Part shown: positions 15,566-24,018 of the stretch, piece after piece
Numbering within the stretch: position 1 is the stretch's first letter
Layout: every line of letters begins with the position of its first letter
Source: Devosia epidermidihirudinis
GTDB taxonomy: Bacteria > Pseudomonadota > Alphaproteobacteria > Rhizobiales > Devosiaceae
Assembly (NCBI RefSeq): GCF_000971295.1
Contig: NZ_LANJ01000019.1
Coordinates: forward strand, 1 to 64,000
Direction: 5' to 3'
DNA length: 64,000 nt
Translations under genes and position numbers: made by a program
Notes under the pieces: model-generated
What the model saw: the letters and a program-made list of their open reading frames with translations, nothing else
What the model was told of the DNA's origin: nothing
Databases searched by the model: none

Positions 15566-16429
15566 ATGACTTTCGTTGCGGAAAAATATTCCAACGTTGT
15601 TGGTAACGACGCTGGGCCGGTCCGGATGCAGCGGGCGCGTGGCGACGGGAAGATTTCGACTAAAATGCGTGGTGATGCGACGCGCCTGGCGACGCTGTAT
15701 CAGGATGGCTGCGCCAAAATTCGCCTGCCCCACACGCACAGCACCTCCCTTGAGGCCGTTTTGATCAACACCGCCGGCGGCCTGACCGGCGGCGATGAGA
15801 TGCACTGGTTAGCCGATTTATCCGATGATGGAAGCCTGGTTTTGACCACGCAGGCCTGCGAGCGCATCTATCGTTCGATTGGTGGCCCGGCCCGCGTCAG
15901 GACGAAGCTCTCCGTCGGGAGCAATGCCCACCTCGATTGGCTACCGCAGGAAACCATCCTATTCGCCGCGAGCCAGCTGGACCGCCGGATCGACATTGAC
16001 CTGGCCACTGGAGCAAGCCTGACGGCCGTCGAGGCGATCCTGCTCGGGCGCGACGCCATGGGCGAGCTGGCGCTCGATGCGCGCCTGCGTGACAACTGGC
16101 GCGTCCGGCGCAATGGCCGCTTGATCCACGCCGAAGCAACCCAACTGAACGGCACCCGAGCCGAGCGCGATGGGCTTTCCCTGCTCGCTGGCCGCCGCGC
16201 CCTCGCCACCGTGCTGCATATTGCGCCCGATGCTGACCAATGCGCGGCCCAACTCACTCGAGTTCGCGCGCTCCTGCCCCGTGACGGCCGCATCGCTGCA
16301 AGTGCCAATGGTGAGCGGCTAGTGGTTAGGGCTTTGGCAGATAGTGGGCTTGCACTGCGCCGCCTCATCGTTCCAATTTTGGCTGAACTCTCCGGCGCGG
16401 GCAGTTTGCCGCGCCTCTGGCATCTCTAG
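15566..16429 (+). CDS. ureD: Urease accessory protein UreD
   Basis: UreD (287 residues) is the scaffold that, with UreF and UreG, delivers nickel to apo-urease. Recognisable segments are RLATLYQDGCAKIRLP, NTAGGLTGGD and LTTQACERIYRS. ATG 15566 has AGGAACG upstream. The family match begins only at about residue 21 (MQRARGDGKIS), so ATG 15626 is an alternative start. It is first in the urease operon. A perfect TATAAT lies at 15525-15530 but no -35 box is clear. Confidence 0.95.
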   Translation: MTFVAEKYSNVVGNDAGPVRMQRARGDGKISTKMRGDATRLATLYQDGCAKIRLPHTHSTSLEAVLINTAGGLTGGDEMHWLADLSDDGSLVLTTQACERIYRSIGGPARVRTKLSVGSNAHLDWLPQETILFAASQLDRRIDIDLATGASLTAVEAILLGRDAMGELALDARLRDNWRVRRNGRLIHAEATQLNGTRAERDGLSLLAGRRALATVLHIAPDADQCAAQLTRVRALLPRDGRIAASANGERLVVRALADSGLALRRLIVPILAELSGAGSLPRLWHL

Positions 16430-16438
16430 GACACGTCC

Positions 16439-16741
16439 ATGAACCTGACGCCGCGTGAAAAAGACAAACTGCTGATCGCCATGGCGGCCATCGTTGCGCG
16501 CAAGCGCCTCGAGCGCGGCGTCAAGCTCAACCATCCCGAAGCCATTGCCTTGATCACAGACTTCGTCGTCGAAGGCGCCCGCGACGGCCGCCCGGTGGCC
16601 GAACTGATGGAAGCAGGTGCCCATGTCGTCACCCGCGCACAGGTCATGGATGGCATCGCCGAGATGATCCCCGACGTGCAGGTCGAGGCGACATTTCCCG
16701 ACGGCGCCAAACTCGTCACCGTTCACGAACCGATACGGTGA
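16439..16741 (+). CDS. ureA: Urease gamma subunit
   Basis: The 100-residue structural subunit matches UreA over its full length: [67 protein letters not shown]. It assembles with UreB and UreC into the (alpha-beta-gamma)3 enzyme that hydrolyses urea to ammonia and carbamate. It starts nine bases after ureD. Confidence 0.97.
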   Translation: MNLTPREKDKLLIAMAAIVARKRLERGVKLNHPEAIALITDFVVEGARDGRPVAELMEAGAHVVTRAQVMDGIAEMIPDVQVEATFPDGAKLVTVHEPIR

Positions 16742-16744
16742 GCC

Positions 16745-16999
16745 ATGCTTGAACTGCGCCCCTCCTGCGAATGCTGCGACAAGGCCCTGCCCCCATCGGC
16801 GGCCGACGCCATGATCTGCAGCTTTGAATGCACCTTTTGCGCCGACTGCGTTGAGCAGAGGCTCGGCGGCAAATGCCCCAATTGCGGCGGCAATTTCGCC
16901 TCACGACCAATTCGCCCCGCAGGCAAGCTCGCCAACAACCCAGCCTCGGCTGTCCGCGTGTTCAACCCAGCGGGCTGCACCCCCGCCAATTCAGCGTGA
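16745..16999 (+). CDS. DUF1272 zinc-ribbon-like protein in the urease operon
   Basis: This 84-residue protein belongs to DUF1272: [20 protein letters not shown], then [26 protein letters not shown]. Eight Cys residues in CxxC-like pairs suggest two zinc sites. It begins three bases after ureA and ends seven bases before ureB. From memory a similar gene sits in rhizobial urease clusters. A metal-related helper role is inference; no function is established. Confidence 0.88.
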   Translation: MLELRPSCECCDKALPPSAADAMICSFECTFCADCVEQRLGGKCPNCGGNFASRPIRPAGKLANNPASAVRVFNPAGCTPANSA

Positions 17000-17006
17000 G
17001 GACACC

Positions 17007-17312
17007 ATGATCCCCGGCCAGGTCTTTCCCCAATCAGGCGACATCGAGCTCAATGTCGGCGCGCCCCAAATCACGCTCGAAGTCGCCAACACCGGCGATC
17101 GCCCCATTCAGGTGGGCTCGCACTACCATTTCTTTGAGACCAATGCCGGGCTGCGCTTTGATCGCGCCCAGGCGCGCGGCATGCGCCTAGATATCGCTGC
17201 CGGCACAGCCGTGCGCTTCGAGCCCGGCCAGACGCGCGAGGTGCGGCTGATCCCGCTTGGCGGCACGCGCACCGTCTATGGCTTCCGCCAGCAGATCATG
17301 GGACCACTGTGA
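17007..17312 (+). CDS. ureB: Urease beta subunit
   Basis: The 101-residue protein matches Ure[58 protein letters not shown] and the C-terminal [14 protein letters not shown] 17007 has GAGGA five bases before it; a longer upstream extension of the frame overlaps the DUF1272 gene and is discarded. Confidence 0.97.
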   Translation: MIPGQVFPQSGDIELNVGAPQITLEVANTGDRPIQVGSHYHFFETNAGLRFDRAQARGMRLDIAAGTAVRFEPGQTREVRLIPLGGTRTVYGFRQQIMGPL

Positions 17313-17396
17313 GGCGCGCCCCAACACAGTCGGCATGGCGCGATGCGTCTCGAAATGCTTTAAGGGCCCCGATTTGCCTTTTCGGGGACCGGCCAC

Positions 17397-17795
17397 ATGA
17401 CGACCGCGCAAGAAGACTTCAAGATCCGCTTTGCCAAGACACTGCAGCATATCGAGCAGGAAGGCAGCAAGGACCAGGAGACCATGTGGCTTCTGGGCAG
17501 CCTTGCAGCCGACTTGGCCGACACGACCGGACAGACCTCGTGGAGCGCCGCCAAGGCAACCATGGCGCCACAGGCCAGCCAAGCGTTGCTCAAGACCATC
17601 GTAGCAGAGGGCAACGAACATCAGGCGGGTGGTCGCCTCAAGGCAGCCTACGCCATTCAGGCGCTTGGCGCCTCGCTGATCGTCAGTACTCAGCGCAGCG
17701 ACCCACACATGGTGACCGGCGAACAGTTGCTCGACGCCCTGATCGATCGGGCCGTTGCGGTCTATCGCACGTCGAAAGCCGCCACGGTCAACTAA
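17397..17795 (+). CDS. Unknown helical protein between ureB and ureC
   Basis: The 132-residue protein has no signal or membrane segment and is predicted mostly helical (KIRFAKTLQHIEQEGSKDQE, AYAIQALGASLIVST). I do not recognise a family. It lies 84 bases after ureB, with a CCCCGA/TCGGGG hairpin before its start, and is followed by a hairpin with a T-run before ureC. From memory, unassigned genes occur at this position in rhizobial urease clusters. Confidence 0.75.
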   Translation: MTTAQEDFKIRFAKTLQHIEQEGSKDQETMWLLGSLAADLADTTGQTSWSAAKATMAPQASQALLKTIVAEGNEHQAGGRLKAAYAIQALGASLIVSTQRSDPHMVTGEQLLDALIDRAVAVYRTSKAATVN

Positions 17796-17821
17796 CCGCC
17801 GACCCCAGTTTTAGAACCTTC

Positions 17822-17857
17822 AGCATCCCGTCGCGCTATGCGCAGCGGGATGCTTTT
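17822..17857 (+). terminator. Intra-operon terminator-like hairpin before ureC
   Basis: AGCATCCCG (17822-17830) pairs with CGGGATGCT (17846-17854), with GCGC/GCGC inside and TTTT at the end. It lies 41 bases before the ureC start, so it may reduce or condition ureC expression. Confidence 0.55.
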
Positions 17858-17898
17858 GCACGCCCATATCGCCGCTCTTGGCCGCACGGAGCCTGATC

Positions 17899-19608
17899 AT
17901 GCCCGCCCGCATTTCCCGCGCCACTTATGCCGACATGTACGGCCCCACCACCGGCGACCGTGTGCGCCTCGCCGATACAGAACTGATTATCGAGGTGGAA
18001 AAGGACTTCACCACCTATGGCGAAGAGGTCAAATTCGGTGGCGGCAAGGTGATCCGTGATGGCATGGGCCAGTCCCAGGCCACGCGCGCCGAAGGCGCTG
18101 TCGACACCGTCATTACCAATGCTCTGATTGTCGACGTCACCGGCATCTACAAGGCCGACATCGGCCTGCGTGACGGCCGCATCCACGCCATCGGCAAGGC
18201 GGGCAATCCCGACACCCAAAGCGGCGTCAACATCATCATCGGCCCTTCAACCGAGGCGATAGCCGGAGAAGGCAAGATCATCACTGCGGGCGCCATGGAC
18301 GCCCATATCCACTTCATCTGCCCCCAGCAGATCGAAGAGGCCTTGATGAGTGGCGTCACCACCATGCTCGGCGGCGGCAGCGGCCCGGCGCACGGAACGC
18401 TCGCCACCACCTGCACGGGCGCTTGGCACATTCAGCGGATGATCGAGAGCTTCGACGCCTTCCCGATGAACCTCGCGCTCGCCGGCAAGGGCAATGCCTC
18501 CCGCCCTGCTCCGCTCGCCGAAATGATCCTTGCCGGGGCGTCCTGCCTCAAACTGCACGAAGACTGGGGCACCACCCCCGCCACCATCGACAATTGCTTG
18601 ACCGTCGCCGACGAGTTCGACGTGCAGGTGATGATTCACACCGACACGCTGAACGAAAGCGGGTTTGTCGAGGACACGATCGGCGCCTTCAAGGGCCGCA
18701 CAATTCACGCCTTCCACACCGAAGGCGCGGGCGGCGGCCACGCCCCCGACATTCTCAAGGTCGCGGGCCTGCCCAACGTCATTCCCTCATCGACCAATCC
18801 AACGCGGCCTTACACCAAAAACACCATCGCCGAGCATCTCGATATGCTGATGGTATGCCACCACCTCTCGCCGTCGATCCCCGAGGATGTTGCCTTCGCC
18901 GAAAGCCGCATCCGTAAGGAAACCATCGCGGCGGAGGACATCCTCCATGACATGGGCGCGCTCTCGATCATCTCGTCAGACAGCCAGGCCATGGGCCGCG
19001 TGGGCGAAGTGCTGATCCGCACCTGGCAGACCGCCGATAAGATGAAAAAGCAGCGCGGCAAGCTGGTGCAGGAAACTGGCGACAACGACAATTTCCGCGT
19101 CAAACGCTATATCGCCAAATACACCATCAACCCCGCCATCGCCCACGGCATGAGCCAGCACATCGGCTCAATCGAGGTCGGCAAGCGCGCCGATCTGGTG
19201 ATCTGGGACCCTGCCTTCTTTGGGGTGAAGCCCGATATGATCCTGATGGGTGGCTCGATTGCCGCCGCCCCCATGGGTGATCCAAATGCCTCCATCCCGA
19301 CGCCCCAGCCCATGCACTATCGGCCCATGTTTGCCGCCTATGGCAAACTGCTGACCAATTCCTCGGTCACCTTCGTTTCGCAGGCTGCCTATGACGATGG
19401 CCTGCGCAACAAACTCGGTGTCGCCAAGCGCATGCTGCCGGTTTCCAACACCCGCAGCGGCATCGGCAAGGCGTCGATGATCCACAATTCTGCGACGCCG
19501 AACATTGAGGTCGATCCGGAAACCTACGAGGTCCACGCCGATGGCGAACTGCTAACCTGCGAGCCCGCCACCGTCTTGCCGATGGCACAGCGCTATTTCC
19601 TGTTCTAA
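17899..19608 (+). CDS. ureC: Urease alpha (catalytic) subunit
   Basis: UreC (569 residues) holds the two-nickel active site. Visible are the metal histidines in DAHIHF (136 and 138), the lysine that is carbamylated in CLKLHEDWG near 218, [10 protein letters not shown], the GHAPDI region and the mobile-flap Cys in [22 protein letters not shown]. Length is normal. ATG 17899 has GGAG seven bases upstream; a frame extension to 17878 adds seven residues not seen in the family. Confidence 0.98.
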   Translation: MPARISRATYADMYGPTTGDRVRLADTELIIEVEKDFTTYGEEVKFGGGKVIRDGMGQSQATRAEGAVDTVITNALIVDVTGIYKADIGLRDGRIHAIGKAGNPDTQSGVNIIIGPSTEAIAGEGKIITAGAMDAHIHFICPQQIEEALMSGVTTMLGGGSGPAHGTLATTCTGAWHIQRMIESFDAFPMNLALAGKGNASRPAPLAEMILAGASCLKLHEDWGTTPATIDNCLTVADEFDVQVMIHTDTLNESGFVEDTIGAFKGRTIHAFHTEGAGGGHAPDILKVAGLPNVIPSSTNPTRPYTKNTIAEHLDMLMVCHHLSPSIPEDVAFAESRIRKETIAAEDILHDMGALSIISSDSQAMGRVGEVLIRTWQTADKMKKQRGKLVQETGDNDNFRVKRYIAKYTINPAIAHGMSQHIGSIEVGKRADLVIWDPAFFGVKPDMILMGGSIAAAPMGDPNASIPTPQPMHYRPMFAAYGKLLTNSSVTFVSQAAYDDGLRNKLGVAKRMLPVSNTRSGIGKASMIHNSATPNIEVDPETYEVHADGELLTCEPATVLPMAQRYFLF

Positions 19609-19644
19609 AGGTCCGCGCAGTTCGATTTCAGCATAGGCAGCCCA

Positions 19645-20613
19645 ATGACGACGGACGTCACAACGCTTACTCAGGCGGTCCAGGCCGAACCGGACTCTGC
19701 TGGACCATTGGTTCAGCTGGGCAATGCGCTGTTGGCGAACAATCGCCCGGCTGAGGCGCTAACGTCGTTCGAGAAGGCACGCGACCTCCGTCCCAAGGAC
19801 GGCGCAGTCCTGCGCGGCCTGGCGCAGTCGCAACTCGACGTCGGACTGCGCGACGACGCCCTGGCGAGCTTTCGTGCGCTCCATGCGCTCATCCCCTATG
19901 ATCGCTACGCCACCTACATGATCGGCGCCCTATCGGGCTCAGCCGACGCCCGCGCCCAAAGCTACGTGCCAGACCTGTTCGACGCCTATGCGCAAACCTT
20001 CGACGAGCACCTGACCGGCCCGCTGCAATACCGGATCCCGGAAATCATCCGCGACACGCTCGCTGAGATACAGCCCATCGGCAGGGTGCTCGATCTCGGT
20101 TGCGGCACCGGTCTCGTCGGCGTGGCGCTGGAGGGTCTGGCGTCAGCGATAGACGGCATCGACATCTCATCCCAAATGGTCCGAAAGGCCGAAGAACGCG
20201 GCCTTTACCGCACGCTGCGATCTGGCGACATTGTAAGCGTATTAAACGCCGCCACCGAATTCGCTGGCCCCTATGAAGTTATCATCGCCGCCGATGTCTT
20301 CGTTTATGTCGGCCCACTCGACGCCGTCTTCACCACGGTTGCCGAACGCCTCGGGCCAGACGGGAAATTCATCTTCTCAGTGGAGGACCTTGTTATCGAC
20401 GGCCTCACTGTGCGCTCCAGCGGGCGCTACGCGCATTCCGTGAGTTACATCACCCAGATGGCAGAACAACATGGTCTGGAAATCGTCGAACGCCAACCCG
20501 TCACAATCCGGCAAGAGCGCGATCAGCCCATCCCAGGCTCACTCTATTTGACGCGACGGGCTGGAACAGACAAAGATCGGTCGGCACTCGCATTGGAGAC
20601 CGCGCCAAAGTGA
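19645..20613 (+). CDS. TPR-repeat SAM-dependent methyltransferase in the urease operon
   Basis: The 322-residue protein has N-terminal tetratricopeptide-like repeats (about 5-90, PLVQLGNALLANNRPAEALT). A class I methyltransferase domain follows, with the SAM loop VLDLGCGTGLVG at 148-159 and IDGIDISSQMVRKAEE. The link YVPDLFDAYAQTFDEHLTGPLQYR is typical of COG4976 predicted TPR methyltransferases. Its substrate is unknown. It lies 36 bases after ureC and overlaps the next gene in GTGA, so it is part of the operon, although no such gene is required for urease. Confidence 0.85.
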   Translation: MTTDVTTLTQAVQAEPDSAGPLVQLGNALLANNRPAEALTSFEKARDLRPKDGAVLRGLAQSQLDVGLRDDALASFRALHALIPYDRYATYMIGALSGSADARAQSYVPDLFDAYAQTFDEHLTGPLQYRIPEIIRDTLAEIQPIGRVLDLGCGTGLVGVALEGLASAIDGIDISSQMVRKAEERGLYRTLRSGDIVSVLNAATEFAGPYEVIIAADVFVYVGPLDAVFTTVAERLGPDGKFIFSVEDLVIDGLTVRSSGRYAHSVSYITQMAEQHGLEIVERQPVTIRQERDQPIPGSLYLTRRAGTDKDRSALALETAPK

Positions 20614-20906
20614 TTTACGTCGTCGCCACGTTCCACCTGCATCCGGGCAAGCTCGAACCCTTTGTGGTGGCCGCTCACGCCGCCATCGACGCATCGCGCC
20701 GCGAGACTGGCTGCTTCCTCTATGATTTGCATGCCAGCGTGACTGACCCTGACCGCGTCGTAATGTTGGAGCAATGGGAAACCCGCGAGGCGCTGGACCG
20801 GCATTTGAGTTCCAATCACATCGCCAACTTCACCCACACCAACAAGCCCTATGTGGTCTCGGTCAAAGTCGAAGTCATTCACCCGCAGCGCATTGAAGTG
20901 CTGTGA
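20610..20906 (+). CDS. ABM-domain (antibiotic biosynthesis monooxygenase-like) protein
   Basis: This 98-residue protein is a ferredoxin-like ABM fold: MIYVVATFHLHPGKLEPF, SRRETGCFLYDLHASVTDP, MLEQWETREALDRHLSSNHI. Such small proteins are often quinol monooxygenases or heme/quinone-binding proteins; the substrate cannot be told. It starts at GTG 20610, coupled to the methyltransferase stop. Confidence 0.85.
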   Translation: MIYVVATFHLHPGKLEPFVVAAHAAIDASRRETGCFLYDLHASVTDPDRVVMLEQWETREALDRHLSSNHIANFTHTNKPYVVSVKVEVIHPQRIEVL

Positions 20907-20964
20907 CCCCAATTTCGCCGCGCGCCGATGTTCATCTCCGCGCAACGATCAACGGAGTCTAACC

Positions 20965-21348
20965 ATGTCACCCAAGCTGCCCGCCGCCCTCGCCGCTCTG
21001 CTGCTCGCCACTGCTGGCGCCCACGCCGCACAATCCAGCTTGCAGCTTGAACTGAGCAGCGAAAGCGGTGATTTCGAGCGCCACACCATCCACTACGATT
21101 GCGGCACCGAAACCCCGATTTCGGTGAACTACATCAACGCTGCGCCGAACTTCCTCGCGCTGGTCCCCGTGGCCGATCAGCCGCAACCGCTGATCTTCAC
21201 CGCCGTGATTTCGGCCTCCGGCGTGCGCTACGCTTCCGGCCAGTGGATCTGGTGGTCCAAGGGCGCCGACGCCAGCCTTTACGATGAAACGCTTGATGCA
21301 GATGCTGAGCCGGTCCTGACCTGCACCGAAGTCAACAACACGCCCTGA
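20965..21348 (+). CDS. MliC-family lysozyme-inhibitor-like periplasmic protein
   Basis: The 127-residue protein begins at ATG 20965 with GGAG seven bases upstream. Residues 1-22 are a signal peptide (GAHA-AQSS) without a lipobox. The mature part matches MliC: IHYDCGTETPISVNYINA, VSASGVRYASGQWIWWSKGADASLYD pattern, and a final Cys (VLTCTEV) to pair with the first. MliC proteins inhibit c-type lysozymes. Its place inside a urease operon is unusual, but similar insertions occur in rhizobial clusters from memory. Confidence 0.83.
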   Translation: MSPKLPAALAALLLATAGAHAAQSSLQLELSSESGDFERHTIHYDCGTETPISVNYINAAPNFLALVPVADQPQPLIFTAVISASGVRYASGQWIWWSKGADASLYDETLDADAEPVLTCTEVNNTP

Positions 21349-21374
21349 TCGGCGCAGCCAGAGAGGCCTTGCCT

Positions 21375-21839
21375 ATGCTCCGTGCCGTCGCCATTTTGCC
21401 GCCCGATCATGGTCAGGGAATTCCGTTCGATCTGATCGTGCTGCAGCATGACGAACGACGGCTGCGCCGCAAGCTGCTGGTGCTGCAGCACGGCGACGAA
21501 GTGCTGGTGGATTTTCCTCAGACCATCACGCTGCAACCCCGGAGCGCGCTGCAGCTTGAAGATGGCCGTCTGGTGGAAATCATCGCCGCCGAGGAATTGC
21601 TCTACGACGTGCGCGCCCGCGACACCGAACACCTGGTTCAGCTGGCCTGGCATATCGGCAACCGCCACACCTCGGCTCAACTGGAAGCCAAACGCATCCT
21701 CATCAAGCGCGATCACGTCCTCAAGACCATGCTGCTTGGCCTCGGCGCCACCGTCAGCGATGTCTGCGAGCCCTTTTTCGCCGAGCATGGCGCCTATCAT
21801 AGCCACACCGACACCGGACATGCGCTCCTCGCCCGATGA
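21375..21839 (+). CDS. ureE: Urease accessory protein UreE (nickel metallochaperone)
   Basis: UreE (154 residues) carries nickel to the UreDFG complex. The N-terminal domain (about 1-70) and the C-terminal metal domain (LVQLAWHIGNRHTSAQLEAKRILIKRDHV) are present. The tail HGAYHSHTDTGH has only four His, much shorter than the Klebsiella His tail. I chose ATG 21375 with GAGAGG eight bases upstream over TTG 21369. It overlaps ureF by four bases. Confidence 0.95.
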   Translation: MLRAVAILPPDHGQGIPFDLIVLQHDERRLRRKLLVLQHGDEVLVDFPQTITLQPRSALQLEDGRLVEIIAAEELLYDVRARDTEHLVQLAWHIGNRHTSAQLEAKRILIKRDHVLKTMLLGLGATVSDVCEPFFAEHGAYHSHTDTGHALLAR

Positions 21840-22498
21840 GTACGCCCGGAGACCTGCAAAAGCTGCTGACCTGGCTGTCCCCCGCCTTTCCGGTGGGCGC
21901 GTTCGCGTGGTCTGCCGGCCTTGAGGCCGCCATTGCTTCGCGGACAGTGCATGATCGCATGACTACCCAGCAATGGGTCACCGGCGGGCTCCACCACGGC
22001 TCCATGCGCACAGACGCGATCCTCTTTGCTCACGCACACCGCAGCGCCAACGACAAAGCCGCCCTGCAGGACCTTGCTGATCTGTGCCTCGCACTGACGT
22101 CCGCACGCGAGCGGCACGACGAGACCACCATCACCGGCCATGCCTTCGTCAGCGCCGCGAAGGCATGGCCCACGCCCGTCCTCGACAACCTGCCAACGCC
22201 TTGCCCCTACCCCATCGCCGTAGGGGCGACTGCCGCCGGACATGCGATCGAGCTGCACTCTGCGCTGCTCGCCTGGCTTACCGCTGCGGTGCACGGGCAA
22301 GTCTCTGTCGCCGTGCGCCTCGTTCCCATCGGTCAATCCGACGGGCTCGCCATCATGGCTGCGCTCGAGAGCGATATCGCCACCATGGCCGATCTGTGCC
22401 AGCATGCCGCACTGGACGATATTGGCTCGGTCGCCTACGCCGCTGATATCGCCCAAATGTCCCACGAAACTCTGACGACGAGAATCTTCCGCTCATGA
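21836..22498 (+). CDS. ureF: Urease accessory protein UreF
   Basis: UreF (220 residues) joins UreD and UreG in the activation complex. The hallmark N-terminus LLTWLSPAFPVGAFAWSAGLE is present, with helices such as CLALTSARERHDETTITGHAF and a C-terminal Arg. It overlaps ureE and the following DUF3995 gene by four bases each, so the genes are translationally coupled. Confidence 0.95.
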   Translation: MSTPGDLQKLLTWLSPAFPVGAFAWSAGLEAAIASRTVHDRMTTQQWVTGGLHHGSMRTDAILFAHAHRSANDKAALQDLADLCLALTSARERHDETTITGHAFVSAAKAWPTPVLDNLPTPCPYPIAVGATAAGHAIELHSALLAWLTAAVHGQVSVAVRLVPIGQSDGLAIMAALESDIATMADLCQHAALDDIGSVAYAADIAQMSHETLTTRIFRS

Positions 22499-22926
22499 GC
22501 ATGCTCATCGCCGCCTTCATGTTCATCGCCCTTCTGGCCGTGTCCTTCGCCCACTTCCTCTGGTCTATCGGCCGCACATGGCCCATCCGCAATGAAAAAC
22601 TGTTGGCACAGACGGTGGTTGGAACCGCTGGCGTCGAGCGCATGCCGCCACGGCTCGCATCCTTTGGCATTGCCGTTCTGCTGTTGGTCGCGGGCGTCTT
22701 CGCTCTCGCTCTCGCGGACCACGACGGCGGCGGACAGCTGCTGACTGTCTGCGGCTTTGGCCTGGCATTGGTGTTCCTCGCGCGCGGCGTCGTCGGCTAC
22801 ACGTCCTGGTGGGCAGCTCAAACGCCGGAGCCAAACTTCCGGCTCAATGATCGCCGTGTCTATTCCCCGCTCTGCCTGTTTTTGGGCGTCGGCTTCGTCG
22901 CTCTCGCCATCATGAGGTTGCTATGA
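22495..22926 (+). CDS. DUF3995 membrane protein between ureF and ureG
   Basis: The 143-residue protein has four hydrophobic segments (about 3-25, 55-75, 80-100, 125-142) and matches DUF3995 by pattern: [12 protein letters not shown] near 19-30, [31 protein letters not shown]. It overlaps ureF at the start and ureG at the end by four bases, so it is inseparable from the operon. Function unknown. Confidence 0.83.
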   Translation: MSMLIAAFMFIALLAVSFAHFLWSIGRTWPIRNEKLLAQTVVGTAGVERMPPRLASFGIAVLLLVAGVFALALADHDGGGQLLTVCGFGLALVFLARGVVGYTSWWAAQTPEPNFRLNDRRVYSPLCLFLGVGFVALAIMRLL

Positions 22927-23555
22927 AATCACTCAACGGCCCCCTGCGCATCGGCATTGGCGGCCCCGTCGGCTCGGGCAAAACGACGCTCTGCGAAATG
23001 TTGCTCAAGGCGATGCGCGACCGTTACTCGATGGCCGTCGTCACCAATGATATCTACACTCGCGAAGACGCGCTGATCCTTGCACGCGCTCAGGCCATTT
23101 CCGAAGACCGCATAGTCGGCGTGGAAACCGGCGGCTGCCCACACACCGCGATCCGCGAAGATGCGTCACTCAACCTTGCGGCCATCAATGACCTCAACCG
23201 CAAATTTCCCGATCTCGACATTATCCTGATCGAAAGCGGCGGCGACAATCTGGCCGCCACCTTCTCGCCCGATCTGGCTGACCTGACCATCTATGTGATC
23301 TCGGTGGCCCAGGGCGAAAAGATCCCGCGCAAGGGCGGCCCTGCCATCTCCCGTTCGGACCTGTTGGTCATCACCCACACCGATCTCGCGCCCTATGTCG
23401 GCGCCAGCCTTGAGGTGATGGGGAGCGACACGCAAAAGGTGCGCGAGGGGCGTCCCTATGTGTTCACCGACCTGCTGCGCCGCGAAAGCCTCGACACCAT
23501 CATCGCCTATATCGAGCGCTCTGGCGGGCTGGCCGATAGTGTGGCTGCGGAGTAG
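22923..23555 (+). CDS. ureG: Urease accessory GTPase UreG
   Basis: UreG (210 residues) hydrolyses GTP to drive nickel insertion. It shows the P-loop [13 protein letters not shown], the nickel-binding CPH in [31 protein letters not shown] and the G4-like [10 protein letters not shown]. It overlaps the DUF3995 gene by four bases. A GNAT gene follows three bases later and ends the operon. Confidence 0.98.
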   Translation: MKSLNGPLRIGIGGPVGSGKTTLCEMLLKAMRDRYSMAVVTNDIYTREDALILARAQAISEDRIVGVETGGCPHTAIREDASLNLAAINDLNRKFPDLDIILIESGGDNLAATFSPDLADLTIYVISVAQGEKIPRKGGPAISRSDLLVITHTDLAPYVGASLEVMGSDTQKVREGRPYVFTDLLRRESLDTIIAYIERSGGLADSVAAE

Positions 23556-23558
23556 CCC

Positions 23559-24014
23559 GTGGCGTCAGACTACTTGCTGCTGCGCAAGCCGCTGGACACG
23601 CCCCTGCTCGCCCCTGTCTGGCCGGATGGCATAGCGCCCGCGCGCTTTGCCAACGTCGACTCAAGGGCCATCCACGCCGTGCTGGAGATTGCCTTCCCCG
23701 GCGGCCAAATCGCGGCCTTTGCCGACTGGTACGGCAACCTCACCACTGACTTTGAGTTCGACCCCACCCTGTGCGTCCCCGCTTTGGCGCAAGACGGCAG
23801 CGTCGCCGGTTTAGTTCAGTGCTGGACGTCTGACTTCATCAAGGACTTCGCTGTCGCGCCGGCCCATCGCGGCAAGGGGCTGGGTGAAGCGCTTATGCTC
23901 CACACCTTCGCCCTCTTCGCAGCGCGCGGCTCCGCTCATGTCGACCTCAAGGTCGAAACCAGCAATCAAACAGCGCGCCGCCTTTATGCTCGGCTAGGAA
24001 TGATTGAGGTCTAA
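23559..24014 (+). CDS. GNAT-family N-acetyltransferase
   Basis: The 151-residue protein carries the acetyl-CoA-binding pattern FAVAPAHRGKGLGEALMLHTF and the C-terminal NQTARRLYARLGM of GNAT enzymes. GTG 23559 follows the ureG stop by three bases. A GNAT domain at the end of a urease operon also occurs elsewhere from memory; the substrate is unknown. Its stop is four bases from that of the convergent glgX. Confidence 0.85.
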   Translation: MASDYLLLRKPLDTPLLAPVWPDGIAPARFANVDSRAIHAVLEIAFPGGQIAAFADWYGNLTTDFEFDPTLCVPALAQDGSVAGLVQCWTSDFIKDFAVAPAHRGKGLGEALMLHTFALFAARGSAHVDLKVETSNQTARRLYARLGMIEV

Positions 24015-24018
24015 GACC

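Noticed and set aside
15144-15569. Plus-strand frame of 141 codons downstream of the sigma-54 promoter
   Set aside because: It is antisense to a protein with a clear signal peptide and its own terminator, and its translation has no family features.
15552-15576. Second EcfG-like match GGAAC-N16-CGTT at the ureD start
   Set aside because: It would place the transcription start inside ureD, after the chosen ATG, and about one match is expected by chance in the window. It would matter only if ureD starts at 15626.
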